Assembly: GCA_946478985.1 (NCBI GenBank)
Contig: CAMLDZ010000033.1
Location: 1-31,035 of the forward strand
Direction of reading: 5' to 3'
From: an uncultured Solimonas sp.
GTDB lineage: Bacteria; Pseudomonadota; Gammaproteobacteria; Nevskiales; Nevskiaceae
DNA: 31,035 nucleotides
The translations under genes and the position numbers were made by a program. Positions 1-8,306 of the stretch are shown here, piece by piece. Every line of letters begins with the position of its first letter. Position 1 is the stretch's first letter. The notes beneath the pieces are model-generated. The model made no database searches. It was not told the origin of the DNA and saw only the letters and a program-made list of their open reading frames with translations.

Positions 1-98
1 GTCCTTGTATTCCATGGGCAGAGCCGTCCAGCGGGGGTCGACAATCTAAACCTAATGCAGGGGCAATGGCGCGCGCGATGCATGCGCCGGCAAACGAA

Positions 99-122
99 AG
101 CGGGGCGCTCGCGCGCCCCGCT
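99..122 (-). terminator. Probable terminator of the small heat shock gene
   Basis: A perfect 10-bp stem (bases 99-108 with 113-122) closes a 4-base loop. It lies 55 bases past the stop codon of the heat shock gene. Read on the minus strand it is followed by CTTTCGTTTG, a broken U tract, so it is a plausible but not ideal Rho-independent terminator. Confidence 0.6.
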
Positions 123-176
123 GTAATGCCTGCAATCACGGCGCGCCGGCCGCGACCCGGCGGTGATGCCACGTCT

Positions 177-614
177 TCAATGCGTGATGGCGATCTTGCG
201 CGCCTGCGCCTGAGCTCGCTTGGGGATCACGATCTGCAGCACGCCATGCTTGCCGTGCGCTGAGACCGCATCGGAGTCGGCGGTATCCGGCAGCGCGAAG
301 CGACGCAGGAAGCGGCCGCTGGCGCGCTCGCTGCGCTTGCGCTCGACGCCTTCGGCGGCGACGGTCTGCTCGCGATTGCCCGACAGCGTCAGCACGCCAC
401 TGTCGAGCGTGACATCGATGCTGGCCGGATCAACGCCGGGCACGTCGGCGTGGAGCACGAACTTGTCTGCGTACTCCTCGATATCGACGGCGGGCACCCA
501 GTCGGCGGTCGCCGCGCTGGAAGTGTCGCTGGCGGCGGTGCGCTCGAAATAGCGGTTGAATTCATTGACCAGTTCCCGGTGCAGGGCCCAGGGCTCGTGA
601 CGAACAATGCTCAT
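177..614 (-). CDS. Small heat shock protein (Hsp20 / alpha-crystallin family)
   Basis: A 145-residue cytoplasmic holdase chaperone that binds unfolding proteins during heat stress and hands them to DnaK/ClpB. The alpha-crystallin domain spans about residues 38-138 and holds the family's GVLTLSGNR strand and a GVLQIVIPK end. The tail carries an I-A-I motif (KIAITH), the C-terminal anchor used for oligomer assembly. Length is typical for the family. The ATG start is preceded at good spacing by AGGAGAT. Upstream lie a sigma-32 type promoter and a strong hairpin in the inferred leader, and a hairpin terminator follows, so the gene appears monocistronic and heat-inducible. Its identity is clear; which client proteins it serves cannot be read. 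Confidence 0.95.
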   Translation of the reverse strand: MSIVRHEPWALHRELVNEFNRYFERTAASDTSSAATADWVPAVDIEEYADKFVLHADVPGVDPASIDVTLDSGVLTLSGNREQTVAAEGVERKRSERASGRFLRRFALPDTADSDAVSAHGKHGVLQIVIPKRAQAQARKIAITH

Positions 615-648
615 GTGGATCTCCTGATACGTAGACGATGGACCTTGA

Positions 649-677
649 ATCGCGGCAGGGTTTCAGCCTGCCGCGAT
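649..677 (-). promoter_or_regulatory. Perfect inverted repeat in the hsp20 leader
   Basis: Bases 649-659 and 667-677 form a perfect 11-bp inverted repeat with a 7-base loop. If the sigma-32 promoter at 684-712 is right, transcription would start near 677, placing this hairpin at the extreme 5' end of the mRNA, about 35 bases before the start codon. No U tract follows on either strand, so it does not look like a terminator. It could be a stabilising 5' stem, part of an RNA thermometer, or a repressor operator. Confidence 0.6.
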
Positions 678-683
678 GAGCCC

Positions 684-712
684 TAGATAGGATTGCGCTG
701 CCGCTTTTCAAG
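684..712 (-). promoter_or_regulatory. Sigma-32 (RpoH) heat shock promoter for hsp20
   Basis: On the minus strand CTTGAAA (bases 706-712) is a perfect -35 element for the heat shock sigma factor. After a 14-base spacer comes CCTATCTA (684-691), close to the -10 consensus CCCCATnTA. Position, orientation and the downstream heat shock gene agree. Confidence 0.75.
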
Positions 713-798
713 GGCTCGCCGTGCGCGCCTTGCCGCCGGCGCCGGCAAAACAGTTACCATCCGGGCCGGTCGGGACAGCACGGCGAAGCGGGCAGCGC

Positions 799-1320
799 AT
801 GAACTCTTTGAGGAAACAGCATCGGCTGGCGGCACGGATCGGCATGGTGGTGGCGCTCGTCACCCTGAGCGCCTGCGGCGGCATGCGCATGTTCGCGCCG
901 GCCTCCAAGATCAAGGTCGAGGAACTGGGTCGGGCGAATTTCTGTTCGTCGCGCTCGCCGGAGCCCAGCGTGCAGCTGGTCGGTTCGGCGGCGCAGGCCG
1001 TGGTCTGGCAGCGTCGCAACGCGGTCGACCTCAGCGGCCCGCAGGCCTTGCCGGAGGGTTTCTATGTGGTGGTGGAGATGGGCTATCACCCGACCGGCGG
1101 CTACGGTTTCGTGGTCAGCCCGTATGCCGAGGTGCGCGACACCGCGGTGCTGCTGATCGCCACCTTCGTGGAGCCCGAGCACCCGCAGAGCGCCGGTGGC
1201 GAGCCGAGCAGCCCCTGCGTGCTGCTGCGCCTGCCGAGCGGTAGCTGGGACGATATCGATCTGCGTGATCCGACCGGCAAGCGCCGCGCCCGCAAGACTG
1301 GCGCGCCCGAACAGGGTTGA
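799..1320 (+). CDS. Lipoprotein with a PrcB-C-like domain
   Basis: A 173-residue protein with a lipoprotein signal: a basic start, hydrophobic residues about 14-24 and lipobox L-S-A-C, so it should be lipidated at Cys26 and anchored to a membrane facing the periplasm. The stretch from about residue 90 onward, with YHPTGGYGF and a closing VLLRLP strand, resembles the PrcB C-terminal domain family (pattern KPTGGY...Y.V..P). The in-frame ORF extends upstream to 721, but the ATG at 799 puts the signal peptide at the N-terminus and is preferred. The secreted protein gene at 1336 begins 15 bases downstream and is probably co-transcribed. Function is unknown; the domain assignment rests on motif resemblance only. 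Confidence 0.75.
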   Translation: MNSLRKQHRLAARIGMVVALVTLSACGGMRMFAPASKIKVEELGRANFCSSRSPEPSVQLVGSAAQAVVWQRRNAVDLSGPQALPEGFYVVVEMGYHPTGGYGFVVSPYAEVRDTAVLLIATFVEPEHPQSAGGEPSSPCVLLRLPSGSWDDIDLRDPTGKRRARKTGAPEQG

Positions 1321-1335
1321 GCGGGGCGCGATCGC

Positions 1336-1944
1336 ATGATGGCGTGCTGGCGCTGCGCGATCCTGTTGTGTGGTGGCCTGCTGCTGCCGGCGGCCGCCGG
1401 CGCGCAGCCGCCGGGCCCGGGCGAGGCGCCGCCGCTCGGTGTCGAGACGCAGGGCAGCGAGCCCTGGCAGGACGAGGTGCGCAGCAGCGCGGCGGCCGCC
1501 CCGGCCGCGCCGGCGCTGATCGTCGAGGACCCGGCAGAGATGGCGATGGTCGCCGCGACCGGCTTTCATCAGGCTTTGCGCGAGGCCGATCGCGCCGCCG
1601 CGCTGGCCCTGCTGGCCGCGGATCTGAGTGTCATCGACGACGGCCAGCTGGTGCGGCCGCGCGACGCTTATGCGCAGCAGTGGCTCGACGCGGATATCGC
1701 CACCGAGGCCGAACCGACACGGCAACGGCTCGGCCGCGAGGTCTACACCAGCGGCGACATTGCCTGGGTCATCAGTGATTGGCGGGCGCAGCCGCACAGC
1801 GAGGCGGGCGAACTGCTGGTCGAGCGGGCCGAGACCCTGGTGCTGCAGCGTGGCGTGCAGGGCTGGGTGATCACGCACATGCATCGTTCGGAGCGCCGCC
1901 GGCAGATCGCGTCGCCGCCGCCGGCCGTGGAGTCGTTACCGTAG
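1336..1944 (+). CDS. Secreted NTF2-like (SnoaL/DUF4440-type) protein
   Basis: A 202-residue protein with a Sec signal peptide (hydrophobic residues about 7-20, likely cut after AAAGA). A proline- and alanine-rich low-complexity stretch follows to about residue 70. The rest looks like one cone-shaped NTF2 domain: an N-terminal helix with FHQALREADRAAALALL, then LVRPRDAYAQQWL, then paired strands ending in VITHMHRSERR. That layout is typical of the SnoaL/DUF4440 group. No catalytic residues can be named, so it may be a binding protein rather than an enzyme. It lies 15 bases after the upstream lipoprotein gene, on the same strand, suggesting a two-gene envelope operon. Confidence 0.7.
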   Translation: MMACWRCAILLCGGLLLPAAAGAQPPGPGEAPPLGVETQGSEPWQDEVRSSAAAAPAAPALIVEDPAEMAMVAATGFHQALREADRAAALALLAADLSVIDDGQLVRPRDAYAQQWLDADIATEAEPTRQRLGREVYTSGDIAWVISDWRAQPHSEAGELLVERAETLVLQRGVQGWVITHMHRSERRRQIASPPPAVESLP

Positions 1945-2019
1945 GCGCGCGTCGCGTCAAGCTGTTCGCGTTCGCGGCGGCTCGTTAAGCTGCCGCCACT
2001 ATTCCAAGAGCGAACCCCC

Positions 2020-2928
2020 ATGTTGAAGGTTCTGCCGGCACCGCTGATCGGTGCCATCTGCATGTTGCTGCTCAGCATCAATACCGTGGTTTGCGCGCTG
2101 CCGTGCTACGCGCTGATCCTGCTCAAGCTGCTGACGCCGAAGGGGCGTTTGCGCGAGTCCCTGTCCGCCGGCATCGCCTGGTGGGCGCAGCGGTGGGCGC
2201 ATATCAATGTGCTGTTCACCGATGCGCTGCTGCCGATCCGCTGGGACATCCGCAACCATGCGCAGGTCGATCCGCGCGGCCAGTACCTGGTCTGCGCCAA
2301 TCATCAGACCTGGAACGACATCCTGGCGCTGATCCGCGCGTTCGGGCGCAAGGCACCGTTCTTCAAGTTCTTCCTCAAGCAGGAGCTGATCTGGGTGCCC
2401 GTGCTCGGCGGCGTCTGGTGGGGGCTGGACTACCCGTTCATGAAGCGGCACACCAAGCAGCAGATCGCCAGGAACCCGGCGCTCAAGGGGCAGGACATCG
2501 AGGCCACGAGGCGCGCCTGCGAGGCCTTCCGCCATCAGCCGGCGCTGGTGCTGAATTTCCTTGAGGGCACGCGCTTCACGCCTGCCAAGCACAAGCGGCA
2601 GAACTCGCCGTACCGCCATCTGCTCAAGCCCAAGTCGGGCGGCTTCGCTTTTGCGCTCAATGCGCTCGGCGCACAGCTGCATTCGCTGTGCGATGTCACC
2701 ATCGTCTACCCGGACGGGCCGCGCGGATTCTGGGATTTTCTCTGCGGACGGCAGCGCCACATCATCGTCGACATCCGCCAGCTCGAGGTGCCACCGGCAT
2801 TGTTGAGCGGCAGCTATGAAAGCGACCCGGAATTCCGTGCGCGCTTCCATTCGTGGATCGCCTCGCTGTGGGCGGACAAGGATCGTCGCATCGGCGAGCT
2901 GCTGGCAGAAGCCGGCGTCAGCCGCTGA
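2020..2928 (+). CDS. yihG: Inner-membrane lysophospholipid acyltransferase, YihG type
   Basis: A 302-residue PlsC-superfamily acyltransferase expected to move an acyl chain from acyl-ACP or acyl-CoA to a lysophospholipid or related acceptor at the inner membrane. Residues about 5-32 form an N-terminal membrane anchor. The HX4D catalytic motif is seen as NHQTWND, and the glycerophosphate-binding block as FLEGTRF. The spacing between them and the central KRHTKQQI stretch match the E. coli YihG/YihG-like group rather than the shorter PlsC. The gene stands alone, converging on the DUF4426 gene, with both stop codons inside a shared inverted repeat. Substrate is not determined by the sequence. Confidence 0.88.
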   Translation: MLKVLPAPLIGAICMLLLSINTVVCALPCYALILLKLLTPKGRLRESLSAGIAWWAQRWAHINVLFTDALLPIRWDIRNHAQVDPRGQYLVCANHQTWNDILALIRAFGRKAPFFKFFLKQELIWVPVLGGVWWGLDYPFMKRHTKQQIARNPALKGQDIEATRRACEAFRHQPALVLNFLEGTRFTPAKHKRQNSPYRHLLKPKSGGFAFALNALGAQLHSLCDVTIVYPDGPRGFWDFLCGRQRHIIVDIRQLEVPPALLSGSYESDPEFRARFHSWIASLWADKDRRIGELLAEAGVSR

Positions 2929-2974
2929 GGCGGCTTCCGTTGCTTGCGCGGTTGCCCGCCCCGTCGCCGCCTCA
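2926..2974. terminator. Shared inverted repeat joining two convergent stop codons
   Basis: Bases 2926-2934 (TGAGGCGGC) and 2966-2974 (GCCGCCTCA) are perfect complements. Each arm contains the stop codon of one of the convergent genes. The 31-base loop and the missing T tracts make this an atypical terminator; it may be a bidirectional roadblock or RNA-protecting stem. Confidence 0.4.
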
Positions 2975-3403
2975 ATCGCGGTAGAACTGCTGCTTGAAGT
3001 TGAGCCGCAGCGGCGCATTGGCGCCGCTGGGCAGGATGTCGGCCTCGATCAGCAGGAACTCGCCATCGTCGAAGTCCAGGCTCGTCGCCAGCGTCTGCAG
3101 CTCCTGCTCGCGGACGCTGCGCAGCGGCAGTTTGCGCTGGTGGCCGATCAGGCTGCGCACGCGCGCCTCGCCGCCGGCGGCCACCGGCAGCCAGCGCTCG
3201 CCGTCACGGCGCTGCGCGTTGAAGGTCAGCAGCGCGACATCGCGCGCCGCCGTGATGCCGTAGCGTCGCGCGATCTCCGGCGCCAGCTGGCTGCTGTTGA
3301 TGGCCGCGTAATAGACGCGGTAGTCGCCGCTCTCGACGTACTGCTGCGCTTGCGCGGCGCCGGCCAGCAGCCAGAAAGCGAGCGCCAGCAGCGCGCGCTT
3401 CAT
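2972..3403 (-). CDS. DUF4426 periplasmic protein of the metXW operon
   Basis: A 143-residue exported protein. It opens with a classic Sec signal peptide ([10 protein letters not shown] then LLAGAAQAQ, cut after AQA). The mature part has the DUF4426 look: a Y-V-E-S-G-D-Y strand, AINSSQL, and ARRYGI. In pseudomonads and relatives a protein of this family commonly follows metW, and here its ATG overlaps the metW stop codon by four bases (ATGA), so translation is coupled. A longer in-frame ORF runs to 3577, but the signal peptide and the overlap fix the start at 3403. Function is unknown. Confidence 0.88.
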   Translation of the reverse strand: MKRALLALAFWLLAGAAQAQQYVESGDYRVYYAAINSSQLAPEIARRYGITAARDVALLTFNAQRRDGERWLPVAAGGEARVRSLIGHQRKLPLRSVREQELQTLATSLDFDDGEFLLIEADILPSGANAPLRLNFKQQFYRD

Positions 3404-4017
3404 GTCGCGAAGCCGGCGATGTGCGGCGCCTGCAGGTGATACATCGCGACCTCGGTGAACAGATTGGGCGCAATGCGATGACGCCAGCCGCGACGATGCG
3501 CGCGGTCGAGCAGGCGACGATCGAGGATGCGCCAGCCCCGCGCCGCGCACAGCGCCTCGAAGTCGTCGAGCGTGCACAGGTGGATATTCGGCGAGTCGTA
3601 CCAGCGCGACGGCAGCGTCGGCGTCACCGGCATGTGGCCGCGCGCCAGCGCCGCGCGCACGCGCCAGTGGCCGAAGTTGGGGAAGGTGACGATGCCGCTG
3701 TTGCCGACCCGCAGGATTTCCGCCAGCGCGACGTCCGGCCGCTGCAGCGCCTGCAGCGCCTGCGTCATCACCACGTGGTCGAACGAATCGCTTTCGAAAT
3801 CCGGCAGGCCCTCGTCGATGTCGGCCTGGATGACGTTGACGCCGGCGGTGACGCAGCGGCCGATGTTGGCCGGGTCGATCTCGAGCCCGTAGCCGCGCAC
3901 GCCACGCGTGCGCGCCAGATGCGCGAGCAGCGCGCCGTCGCCGCAGCCGAGATCCAGGATGCGCGATTTCGGCTTGATCCAGTCGCAGATCAGTTCCAGA
4001 TCGGGACGCAGGCTCAT
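3400..4017 (-). CDS. metW: MetW, methyltransferase-like methionine biosynthesis protein
   Basis: A 205-residue cytoplasmic protein with a Rossmann SAM-binding fold: motif I is [11 protein letters not shown] at about residues 22-32, followed by LEIDPANI and [10 protein letters not shown]. MetW is the usual partner of MetX and is thought to help or stabilise the homoserine acyltransferase; its own methylation reaction is not established. Start ATG at 4017 overlaps the metX stop by four bases, and its stop overlaps the DUF4426 start by four bases, so the three genes form a translationally coupled unit. The same reading frame stays open upstream into metX, which is an artefact of GC-rich DNA, not a fusion. 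Confidence 0.95.
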   Translation of the reverse strand: MSLRPDLELICDWIKPKSRILDLGCGDGALLAHLARTRGVRGYGLEIDPANIGRCVTAGVNVIQADIDEGLPDFESDSFDHVVMTQALQALQRPDVALAEILRVGNSGIVTFPNFGHWRVRAALARGHMPVTPTLPSRWYDSPNIHLCTLDDFEALCAARGWRILDRRLLDRAHRRGWRHRIAPNLFTEVAMYHLQAPHIAGFAT

Positions 4018-5183
4018 GCCGGTGCTCCGCGCTCGATGCCGTCGGCGACGCGCGCCAGATAGGCGCGCAGCACGTCGTGGTACTGCGGGATCGGCATCAG
4101 GAAGTCGTCGTGGCCGAGCTGCGAGTCGATCAGCGCGTAGGAGACGTCGCGGCCGGCGTCGACCAGGGCCTTGACGATCTCGCGCGAGCGCGAGGCGGCG
4201 AAGCGCCAGTCGCTGGAGAAAGCGATGACCAGGAAGCGCGCCTGCGCGCGTGCGAAGGCGCTGTCGAGACGGTCGCCGAAATCGCGCGCCGGATCGAAGT
4301 AGTCCAGCGCCTTGGTCATCAGCAGGTAGGTGTTGGCGTCGAAGCGGTCGACGAACGAATCGCCCTGATAGCGCAGATAGCTCTCGACCTCGAACTCGAC
4401 GTCGAAGTTGAAACTCGGCGTCGGCGCCTTGAGGTCGTTGCCGAACTTGGCGCGCATCGCCGCGTCGGACAGATAGGTGATGTGGCCGAGCATGCGCGCC
4501 AGCTTGAGCCCGCGCGACGGCACCACGCCGTGATCGTAGAAACGGCCGCCGTGGAAATCCGGGTCGGAGAGGATCGCCTGCCGCGCGATCTCGTTGAAGG
4601 CGATGTTCTGCGCCGACAGTTGCGGCGCCGAGGCAATGACGACGGCGTTGGCGATGCGCTCCGGGAAATCGATCGCCCACTGCATCACCTGCATGCCGCC
4701 GAGCGAGCCGCCGACCACGGCCGCCCAGCGCGCGATGCCGAGGCGGTCAGCCAGCAGGGCCTGTGAACGCACCCAGTCGCGGACCGTCAACAGCGGAAAG
4801 TCCGGGCCCCAGGGCTTGCCGGTGGCGGGATTGACGGTCGCCGGGCCGGTCGAGCCGCGGCAGCCGCCGAGATTGTTGAGCGAGACGACGAAGTAGCGGT
4901 CGGTGTCGATCGGCTTGCCGGGGCCGATGCAGTTGTCCCACCAGCCCGGCTTGCGGTCGCTGTCCTGATGGACGCCGGCGGCGTGATGGTCGCCGGACAG
5001 TGCGTGACAGATCAGCACGGCGTTGGAGCGGGCCTCGTTGAGCACGCCGTAGGTCTCGATGACCAGCTCGTGCTGCGCCAGCGTGCGGCCGCAGTCCAGC
5101 GACAGCGGCGCCTCGATCAGCAGCTTGCGCGGCCTGACAAGTCCGACGGAGCCCACGGCGGAATCGCTCGCGGTGTCGCTCAT
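4014..5183 (-). CDS. metX: Homoserine O-acyltransferase MetX
   Basis: A 389-residue alpha/beta hydrolase catalysing the acylation of L-homoserine, the committed step of methionine synthesis. The nucleophile elbow GGSLGGMQ places the catalytic serine at residue 160; the other triad members fit the Asp in AFSSDW and the His in QLGHDDFL near the C-terminus. GDHHAAG and [12 protein letters not shown] are conserved family blocks. The ATG at 5183 follows yggT by 10 bases. Although the name implies acetyl-CoA, many gammaproteobacterial MetX enzymes linked to MetW prefer succinyl-CoA, so the acyl donor is left open. Confidence 0.95.
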   Translation of the reverse strand: MSDTASDSAVGSVGLVRPRKLLIEAPLSLDCGRTLAQHELVIETYGVLNEARSNAVLICHALSGDHHAAGVHQDSDRKPGWWDNCIGPGKPIDTDRYFVVSLNNLGGCRGSTGPATVNPATGKPWGPDFPLLTVRDWVRSQALLADRLGIARWAAVVGGSLGGMQVMQWAIDFPERIANAVVIASAPQLSAQNIAFNEIARQAILSDPDFHGGRFYDHGVVPSRGLKLARMLGHITYLSDAAMRAKFGNDLKAPTPSFNFDVEFEVESYLRYQGDSFVDRFDANTYLLMTKALDYFDPARDFGDRLDSAFARAQARFLVIAFSSDWRFAASRSREIVKALVDAGRDVSYALIDSQLGHDDFLMPIPQYHDVLRAYLARVADGIERGAPA

Positions 5184-5193
5184 TGCACCCGCG

Positions 5194-5751
5194 TCAACGG
5201 AAGGCGCCTGGCAGCGGCAGCAGGCGGTTGATCACCTGCAGCAGCAGCATGACCACCAGAGGAGACAGGTCGAGGCCGCCCATCGTCGGCAGCAGGCGGC
5301 GCGCCGGGCGCAGCAGCGGCTCGTTGAGGCTCCACAGGATGTTGCTGGCCGGATTGTTCACGCCGGGGCCGAGCCAGGACATGATCGCCTGCACGAACAG
5401 GGTCAGCGTGAACAGGTTGATCGTCAGCGCGATCAGCTTGAGCGCTGCGTACCACAGCGCCGATACCGGATTGATGCTGAAGCCCAGCATGCCGGTGACG
5501 ACGTAGATGTAGGCGATGGTCAGCACCGCCAGCGTCGCCGCCGCTCCCAGATTGATGTTGCGCACCGTCGGCAGATAGCGGCGCAGCCAGTCGGTCGGCA
5601 CGCGCGTGGCCTTGAAGATCGCCTGCGAGATCGGGTTGTAGAAATCGGCGCGCGACCATTGCAGGAGGATGCGCAGCAGATAGATCCACAGCACCAGATC
5701 GAAAAGCGTGGTGACCAGGAATAACAGCGCGTTGGCGGCGTTTGCACCCAT
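5194..5751 (-). CDS. yggT: YggT family membrane protein
   Basis: A 185-residue integral membrane protein with two YGGT repeats. Each repeat is a hydrophobic helix followed by a polar stretch: [25 protein letters not shown] in the first half, and [14 protein letters not shown] then [14 protein letters not shown] in the second. The length matches E. coli YggT (188). The family sits beside proC in many proteobacteria and has been linked to envelope or osmotic stress, but no biochemical role is settled. It starts 11 bases after proC and ends 10 bases before metX. Confidence 0.93.
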   Translation of the reverse strand: MGANAANALLFLVTTLFDLVLWIYLLRILLQWSRADFYNPISQAIFKATRVPTDWLRRYLPTVRNINLGAAATLAVLTIAYIYVVTGMLGFSINPVSALWYAALKLIALTINLFTLTLFVQAIMSWLGPGVNNPASNILWSLNEPLLRPARRLLPTMGGLDLSPLVVMLLLQVINRLLPLPGAFR

Positions 5752-5762
5752 TACAGCGAATC

Positions 5763-6581
5763 CTAGTTCTGGTGGGCGAGCTGCTCGCCCAGTTCCTGGC
5801 TGCGCCGGGCGGCAGCACCCAGAGCGTCCGCAAAGATGGTACGCAGGCCGGCATTTTCAAGATGCTGCAAGGCCGCCGCCGTGGTGCCGCCCTTGGAGGT
5901 GACGTTGGCGCGCAGCTGTGCGACGTCGGTGCCGGTGGCGGCCATCTTCGCCGCGCCGATGAAGGTTTGCAGCGCCAGGTCGGCAGCAACCGCAGGCGCC
6001 AGACCCAGGCCGACGCCAGCCTCGCGCATCAGTTCGGTGATGAGGAAGAAGTAGGCCGGGCCGGAGCCCGACACCGCGGTCACCGCATCGAGTTGCTCCT
6101 CGCGCTCGACCCACACGCAGCTGCCGGCGGCCCGCAGGATGTAGGACGCCAGTTCGCGCGCCGCGGCCGGCACCGCCGCGTCGGCGTACAGCCCGGAGAT
6201 GCCGGCCCCCAGCAATGCCGGCGTGTTCGGCATGCTGCGGACCAGGTGGACCGTTGCGCCCAGCCAGCGCGCCAGCGACGCCAGCTGGATGCCGGCTGCG
6301 ATCGACACCACCGTGCTGCCGGCGCGCAGCGGCAGGCCGCTCAGCGCCTCGTGCATCTGCTGCGGCTTGACGGCGAGCACCAGTGCATCGGCGCTGCCGC
6401 TGATCTCGGCGGCCTGCGCGGCGATGCGGATGCCGGCGAACTGCCGCGCCAGCCAGTCGCGGCGCTCGGCCAGCGGCTCGGCGACGCTGAGCAGCGCCGC
6501 CGGGTGCCCGGCCTGGATCAGGCCGCCGATCAGGCTGGCGGCCATGTTGCCGCCGCCGATGAAGGCAATGCTGGAAGCCAT
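5763..6581 (-). CDS. proC: Pyrroline-5-carboxylate reductase
   Basis: A 272-residue enzyme that reduces 1-pyrroline-5-carboxylate to L-proline with NAD(P)H, the last step of proline synthesis. The N-terminus AFIGGGNMAASLIGGL is the Rossmann dinucleotide loop; SMPNTPALLGAG is the family's substrate-side signature, and SGSGPAYFF and KGGTTAAAL mark the C-terminal dimer and active-site region. The ORF is open further upstream to 6650, but the ATG at 6581 puts the Rossmann strand at its usual distance from the start. First gene of the proC-yggT-metX-metW-DUF4426 operon, divergent from ilvA. Confidence 0.96.
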   Translation of the reverse strand: MASSIAFIGGGNMAASLIGGLIQAGHPAALLSVAEPLAERRDWLARQFAGIRIAAQAAEISGSADALVLAVKPQQMHEALSGLPLRAGSTVVSIAAGIQLASLARWLGATVHLVRSMPNTPALLGAGISGLYADAAVPAAARELASYILRAAGSCVWVEREEQLDAVTAVSGSGPAYFFLITELMREAGVGLGLAPAVAADLALQTFIGAAKMAATGTDVAQLRANVTSKGGTTAAALQHLENAGLRTIFADALGAAARRSQELGEQLAHQN

Positions 6582-6620
6582 CTGGGATCGTCGCGCGAGG
6601 GGATAACGAAAAGTGCGCGG

Positions 6621-6627
6621 TATCATA
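6621..6627. promoter_or_regulatory. Overlapping divergent -10 candidates between proC and ilvA
   Basis: TATCAT on the plus strand (6621-6626) and TATGAT on the minus strand (6622-6627) overlap in the 77-bp divergent gap. Both match the sigma-70 -10 element in most positions, but no good -35 was found for either. Confidence 0.3.
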
Positions 6628-6658
6628 GGGCATTGGTCCGCCCCCGACACGAGTCCCC

Positions 6659-8209
6659 GTGAGTTCCCGATCCCGCAGCAGCAGCCCGGATACGCGCCGG
6701 CTGCTTGAACAGTATCGCGCCCGCATCGAGGCGGCCCGCGTTTATGACGTCGCCCAGGTCTCGCCGCTGGAAGACGCGCCCAAGCTGTCGCAGCGCCTCG
6801 GCAACCGCGTGCTGCTCAAGCGCGAGGACCAGCAGTCGATTCACGCCTTCAAGCTGCGCGGCGCCTTCAACAAGATCGCCGCGCTGAGCCCCGAGCAGCG
6901 CGCGCGCGGTGTCGTCACCGCCTCGGCCGGCAACCACGCCCAGGGCGTGGCGCTGGCGGCGCGGCATCTGGGCCTGACCGCGCAGATCGTCATGCCGCGA
7001 ACCACGCCGGCGCTCAAGGTCGATTCGGTGCGTGCGCTCGGCGGCAAGGCGATCCTGCACGGCGATGCCTACGACGATGCGCTTGAGCACGCCAAGATGC
7101 TGGTTGCCGACAAGGGCCTGACCATGGTCCACCCCTACGACGATCCGGATGTGATCGCCGGGCAGGGCACTGTCGCGCGCGAGATGATGCAGCAGTGCGG
7201 CAACCTCGACGCCGTGTTCGTGCCGGTCGGCGGCGGTGGCCTGCTGGCGGGTGTGGTGGCCTGGATCAAGGCGACCAATCCGAAGATCAAGGTGATCGCG
7301 GTCGAGCCGGACGATTCCAACTGCTTCGCCGCCGCGCTCAAGGCCGGTCGCCGCGTTACCCTGCCGCAGGTTGGCTTGTTTGCCGACGGTGTCGCCGTGC
7401 GGCAGATCGGCGAGGAGCCCTTCCGCGTCGCCCGCCACCTGGTCGATGACAGCATCCTGGTCAGTGTCGACGAGATCTGCGCGGCGACGCGCGACATCTT
7501 CTACGACCGCCGCGCCCTGCCGGAGCCGGCCGGCGCGCTGGCGGTCGCTGGCCTCAAGCACTGGGTGCACCGGCATGGCGTCAGCGGTCAGACGCTGGCG
7601 GCGATCGTCTCCGGCGCCAACGTCAACTTCGACCGCCTGCGTCACATCGCCGAGCGCGCCGAGCTGGGCGACGACGCCGAGGCGCTGCTGGCGGTGACGC
7701 TGCCGGAGCGGCCGGGCGCCTACAAGCAGTTCCTCAAGCAGCTCGGCAAGCGCGTCATCACCGAGTTCAACTACCGCTATGCCGACAGCGCTGCCGCGCA
7801 CGTGTTCGCCGGCCTCAAGCTCGGTGGCGGTATCGAGGAACGCGAGGCGCTGATCAAGGCGCTGCGCGAGGCCGGCTATCCGGTGGTCGACATGAGCGGC
7901 AATGAAACGGCCAAGGAGCATGTGCGCTTCATGGTCGGCGGGCGCTCGCCGGGGCTGAGCAACGAACGCCTGTTCCGCTTCGAATTTCCGGAACGTCCGG
8001 GTGCTTGCGCGGATTTCCTGCAGGCGATCGGTTCGCGCTGGAACATCTCGCTGTTCCACTACCGCAATCACGGCGCCGCCTACGGCCGCGTGCTCTGCGG
8101 CCTGCAGGTGCCGGCCAAGGAATGGGCGGAATGCCGGCGCTCGCTCGACGCGCTGGGCTACGAGTACGCTGAAGAGACCGACAATCCGGCCTACAAGCTG
8201 TTCCTCTGA
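6659..8209 (+). CDS. ilvA: Biosynthetic threonine ammonia-lyase
   Basis: A 516-residue PLP enzyme that deaminates L-threonine to 2-oxobutanoate, the first step of isoleucine synthesis. The PLP lysine is Lys65 in IHAFKLRGAF; the phosphate-binding glycine loop is VGGGGLLAG. Two ACT-like regulatory repeats follow, starting near LLAVTLPERPGAYKQFL and RFEFPERPGACADFL, which marks the isoleucine-inhibited anabolic form rather than the short catabolic TdcB. Length equals E. coli IlvA (514). The start is GTG with a weak ribosome site; no upstream in-frame alternative is better. Divergent from proC. Confidence 0.96.
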   Translation: MSSRSRSSSPDTRRLLEQYRARIEAARVYDVAQVSPLEDAPKLSQRLGNRVLLKREDQQSIHAFKLRGAFNKIAALSPEQRARGVVTASAGNHAQGVALAARHLGLTAQIVMPRTTPALKVDSVRALGGKAILHGDAYDDALEHAKMLVADKGLTMVHPYDDPDVIAGQGTVAREMMQQCGNLDAVFVPVGGGGLLAGVVAWIKATNPKIKVIAVEPDDSNCFAAALKAGRRVTLPQVGLFADGVAVRQIGEEPFRVARHLVDDSILVSVDEICAATRDIFYDRRALPEPAGALAVAGLKHWVHRHGVSGQTLAAIVSGANVNFDRLRHIAERAELGDDAEALLAVTLPERPGAYKQFLKQLGKRVITEFNYRYADSAAAHVFAGLKLGGGIEEREALIKALREAGYPVVDMSGNETAKEHVRFMVGGRSPGLSNERLFRFEFPERPGACADFLQAIGSRWNISLFHYRNHGAAYGRVLCGLQVPAKEWAECRRSLDALGYEYAEETDNPAYKLFL

Positions 8210-8261
8210 GCGGGTCCGGGCGTGGCGCTCCCTCAATGGGGGGAGACGCCGCGGACATATT

Positions 8262-8271
8262 GTGTTAACAC
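8262..8271. promoter_or_regulatory. Perfect 10-bp palindrome upstream of the CrtC-like gene
   Basis: GTGTTAACAC lies 35 bases before the start of the gene at 8307, in an otherwise AT-richer stretch. It may be a regulator binding site overlapping the promoter, but a 10-bp palindrome alone is weak evidence. Confidence 0.3.
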
Positions 8272-8306
8272 GCTGTCTTTCCCGACAAGATCCTGAGGAG
8301 AGACGG

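Noticed and set aside
1945..2019. A terminator before the acyltransferase gene
   Set aside because: GGCGGC and GCTGCCGCC stretches pair only imperfectly and no T tract follows.
3400..4680. A MetX-MetW fusion protein suggested by a 426-codon open frame
   Set aside because: The upstream part is metX read in the wrong frame; metW has its own ATG overlapping the metX stop.
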